Positions 7,417 through 7,765 of a DNA stretch of 7,765 bases are shown in pieces. Within the stretch, counting starts at the first letter, position 1. Each line of letters opens with the position of its first letter. The translations under genes were made by a program, and so were the position numbers. This DNA is from UBA961 sp041191145 (lineage in GTDB: Bacteria; Bacteroidota; Ignavibacteria; Kapaibacteriales; UBA961), in contig JBEEPK010000085.1 in assembly GCA_041191145.1 (NCBI GenBank), forward strand, positions 1-7,765, in the 5' to 3' direction. The notes below the pieces were generated by a model. The model made no database searches, was not told the DNA's origin, and saw only the letters and a list, made by a program, of their open reading frames with translations.

Positions 7417-7765
7417 GCCGGTGATTGCAGTTAGCGATATTGATTATGGTACCATTAGAAAGGGAACAAAGGCCCCCGGTAAATTATTGGTTACGAATGA
7501 AGGTGATGCAGCATTGACAATCACAGGATATACACTCCCCAAAGATCCTGCAGTATTTAAGTTAATAGGCTGGCCAGTAATCAATGCACAGAATCCTGTG
7601 ATTTTGGAGCCAGGTAGTCAGCCATTATCATTGGATATAGAATTCACGGCTGTAGATGCAGTGAACTATACAGAAGCGATCGTATTCTCGAGTGATGCGC
7701 GTACTCGCGATAGCATAGGCGAACTCAAAGGCAGAGGTATTGAAGGTGGTCTTTTGGCTCGCGGT
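7238..7765 (+). pseudogene. Continuation of the IgGFc-like protein in +2 frame: choice-of-anchor-D/ASH-like domains (runs off window)
   Basis: This frame has no stop from 7175 to the window's end and encodes 176 codons from 7238. It begins GGQGFTILNATFPITIPAGG, a typical second half of an Ig-like beta sandwich, followed by KVTLQVSFTKD and a domain end near KAVVG. A fuller domain follows: EPVIAVSDIDYG, LLVTNEGDAALTITGYTL, VILEPGSQPLSLDIEFTA, then GELKGRG. That order (YG..., V-T-N-x-G-x-A-x-L-x-I, PG, F, GxG) is the usual choice-of-anchor-D/ASH-like pattern found in long secreted FCB proteins. No start codon with a ribosome site precedes it and the first domain lacks its front half, so it is best read as the downstream part of the gene starting at 5344, separated by a frame change near 7231-7240. 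In-frame GTG 7331 and ATG 7361 fall inside a domain and are poor starts. A C-terminal sorting domain, if any, is beyond the window. Confidence 0.7.

Noticed and set aside
7331..7765. Independent new gene starting at GTG 7331 or ATG 7361
   Set aside because: Both codons fall within a beta domain whose earlier strands are encoded upstream in the same frame, and there is no ribosome site or signal peptide. A frameshifted continuation of the 5344 gene explains the data better.

Overview
The window looks like chromosome of a member of the Bacteroidota/FCB group, with moderate AT richness. The main evidence is an adjacent SusC/SusD pair, a nutrient-uptake system that is a hallmark of this group. 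Supporting signs are weak or absent Shine-Dalgarno sequences and a large secreted protein made of IgGFc-binding-like and choice-of-anchor-D-like beta domains. A Kapabacteria/Ignavibacteria-like or other non-gut FCB lineage would fit, but that placement is inference. All genes seen are on the + strand.

Layout: (1) 1-246 is the 3' end of a PAP2-family phosphatase gene that carries the last catalytic motif. (2) 247-555 is a noncoding leader of about 310 bp with several inverted repeats, including a perfect 9-bp one at 321-348. (3) 556-3738 is a complete SusC-type TonB-dependent transporter gene. (4) 3781-5124 is a SusD-type surface lipoprotein gene, 42 nt downstream with no terminator between, so the two very likely form an operon. 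(5) A good intrinsic terminator lies at 5149-5184. (6) 5185-5343 is an AT-rich upstream region with a 12-bp palindrome. (7) From 5344 to the window's right edge is a secreted IgGFc-binding-like multidomain protein whose reading frame is broken near 7231-7240. The listed frame stops at 7416, but homologous-looking beta-domain sequence continues in the +2 frame to position 7765.

How they work together: SusC forms the outer-membrane barrel and SusD its lipoprotein lid, jointly importing a large ligand (glycan or peptide) with TonB energy. No glycoside hydrolase, peptidase, sigma/anti-sigma pair or hybrid sensor is visible, so the substrate cannot be named. The third protein is transcriptionally separate and is probably a secreted or surface adhesion-type protein. 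The PAP2 gene appears unrelated to the transporter.

The points most worth a second look are the frame break in the IgGFc-like gene and the inverted-repeat-rich leader before susC. I saw no RNA genes, CRISPR arrays, insertion sequences or attachment sites, and nothing that convincingly amounts to a wholly new system.
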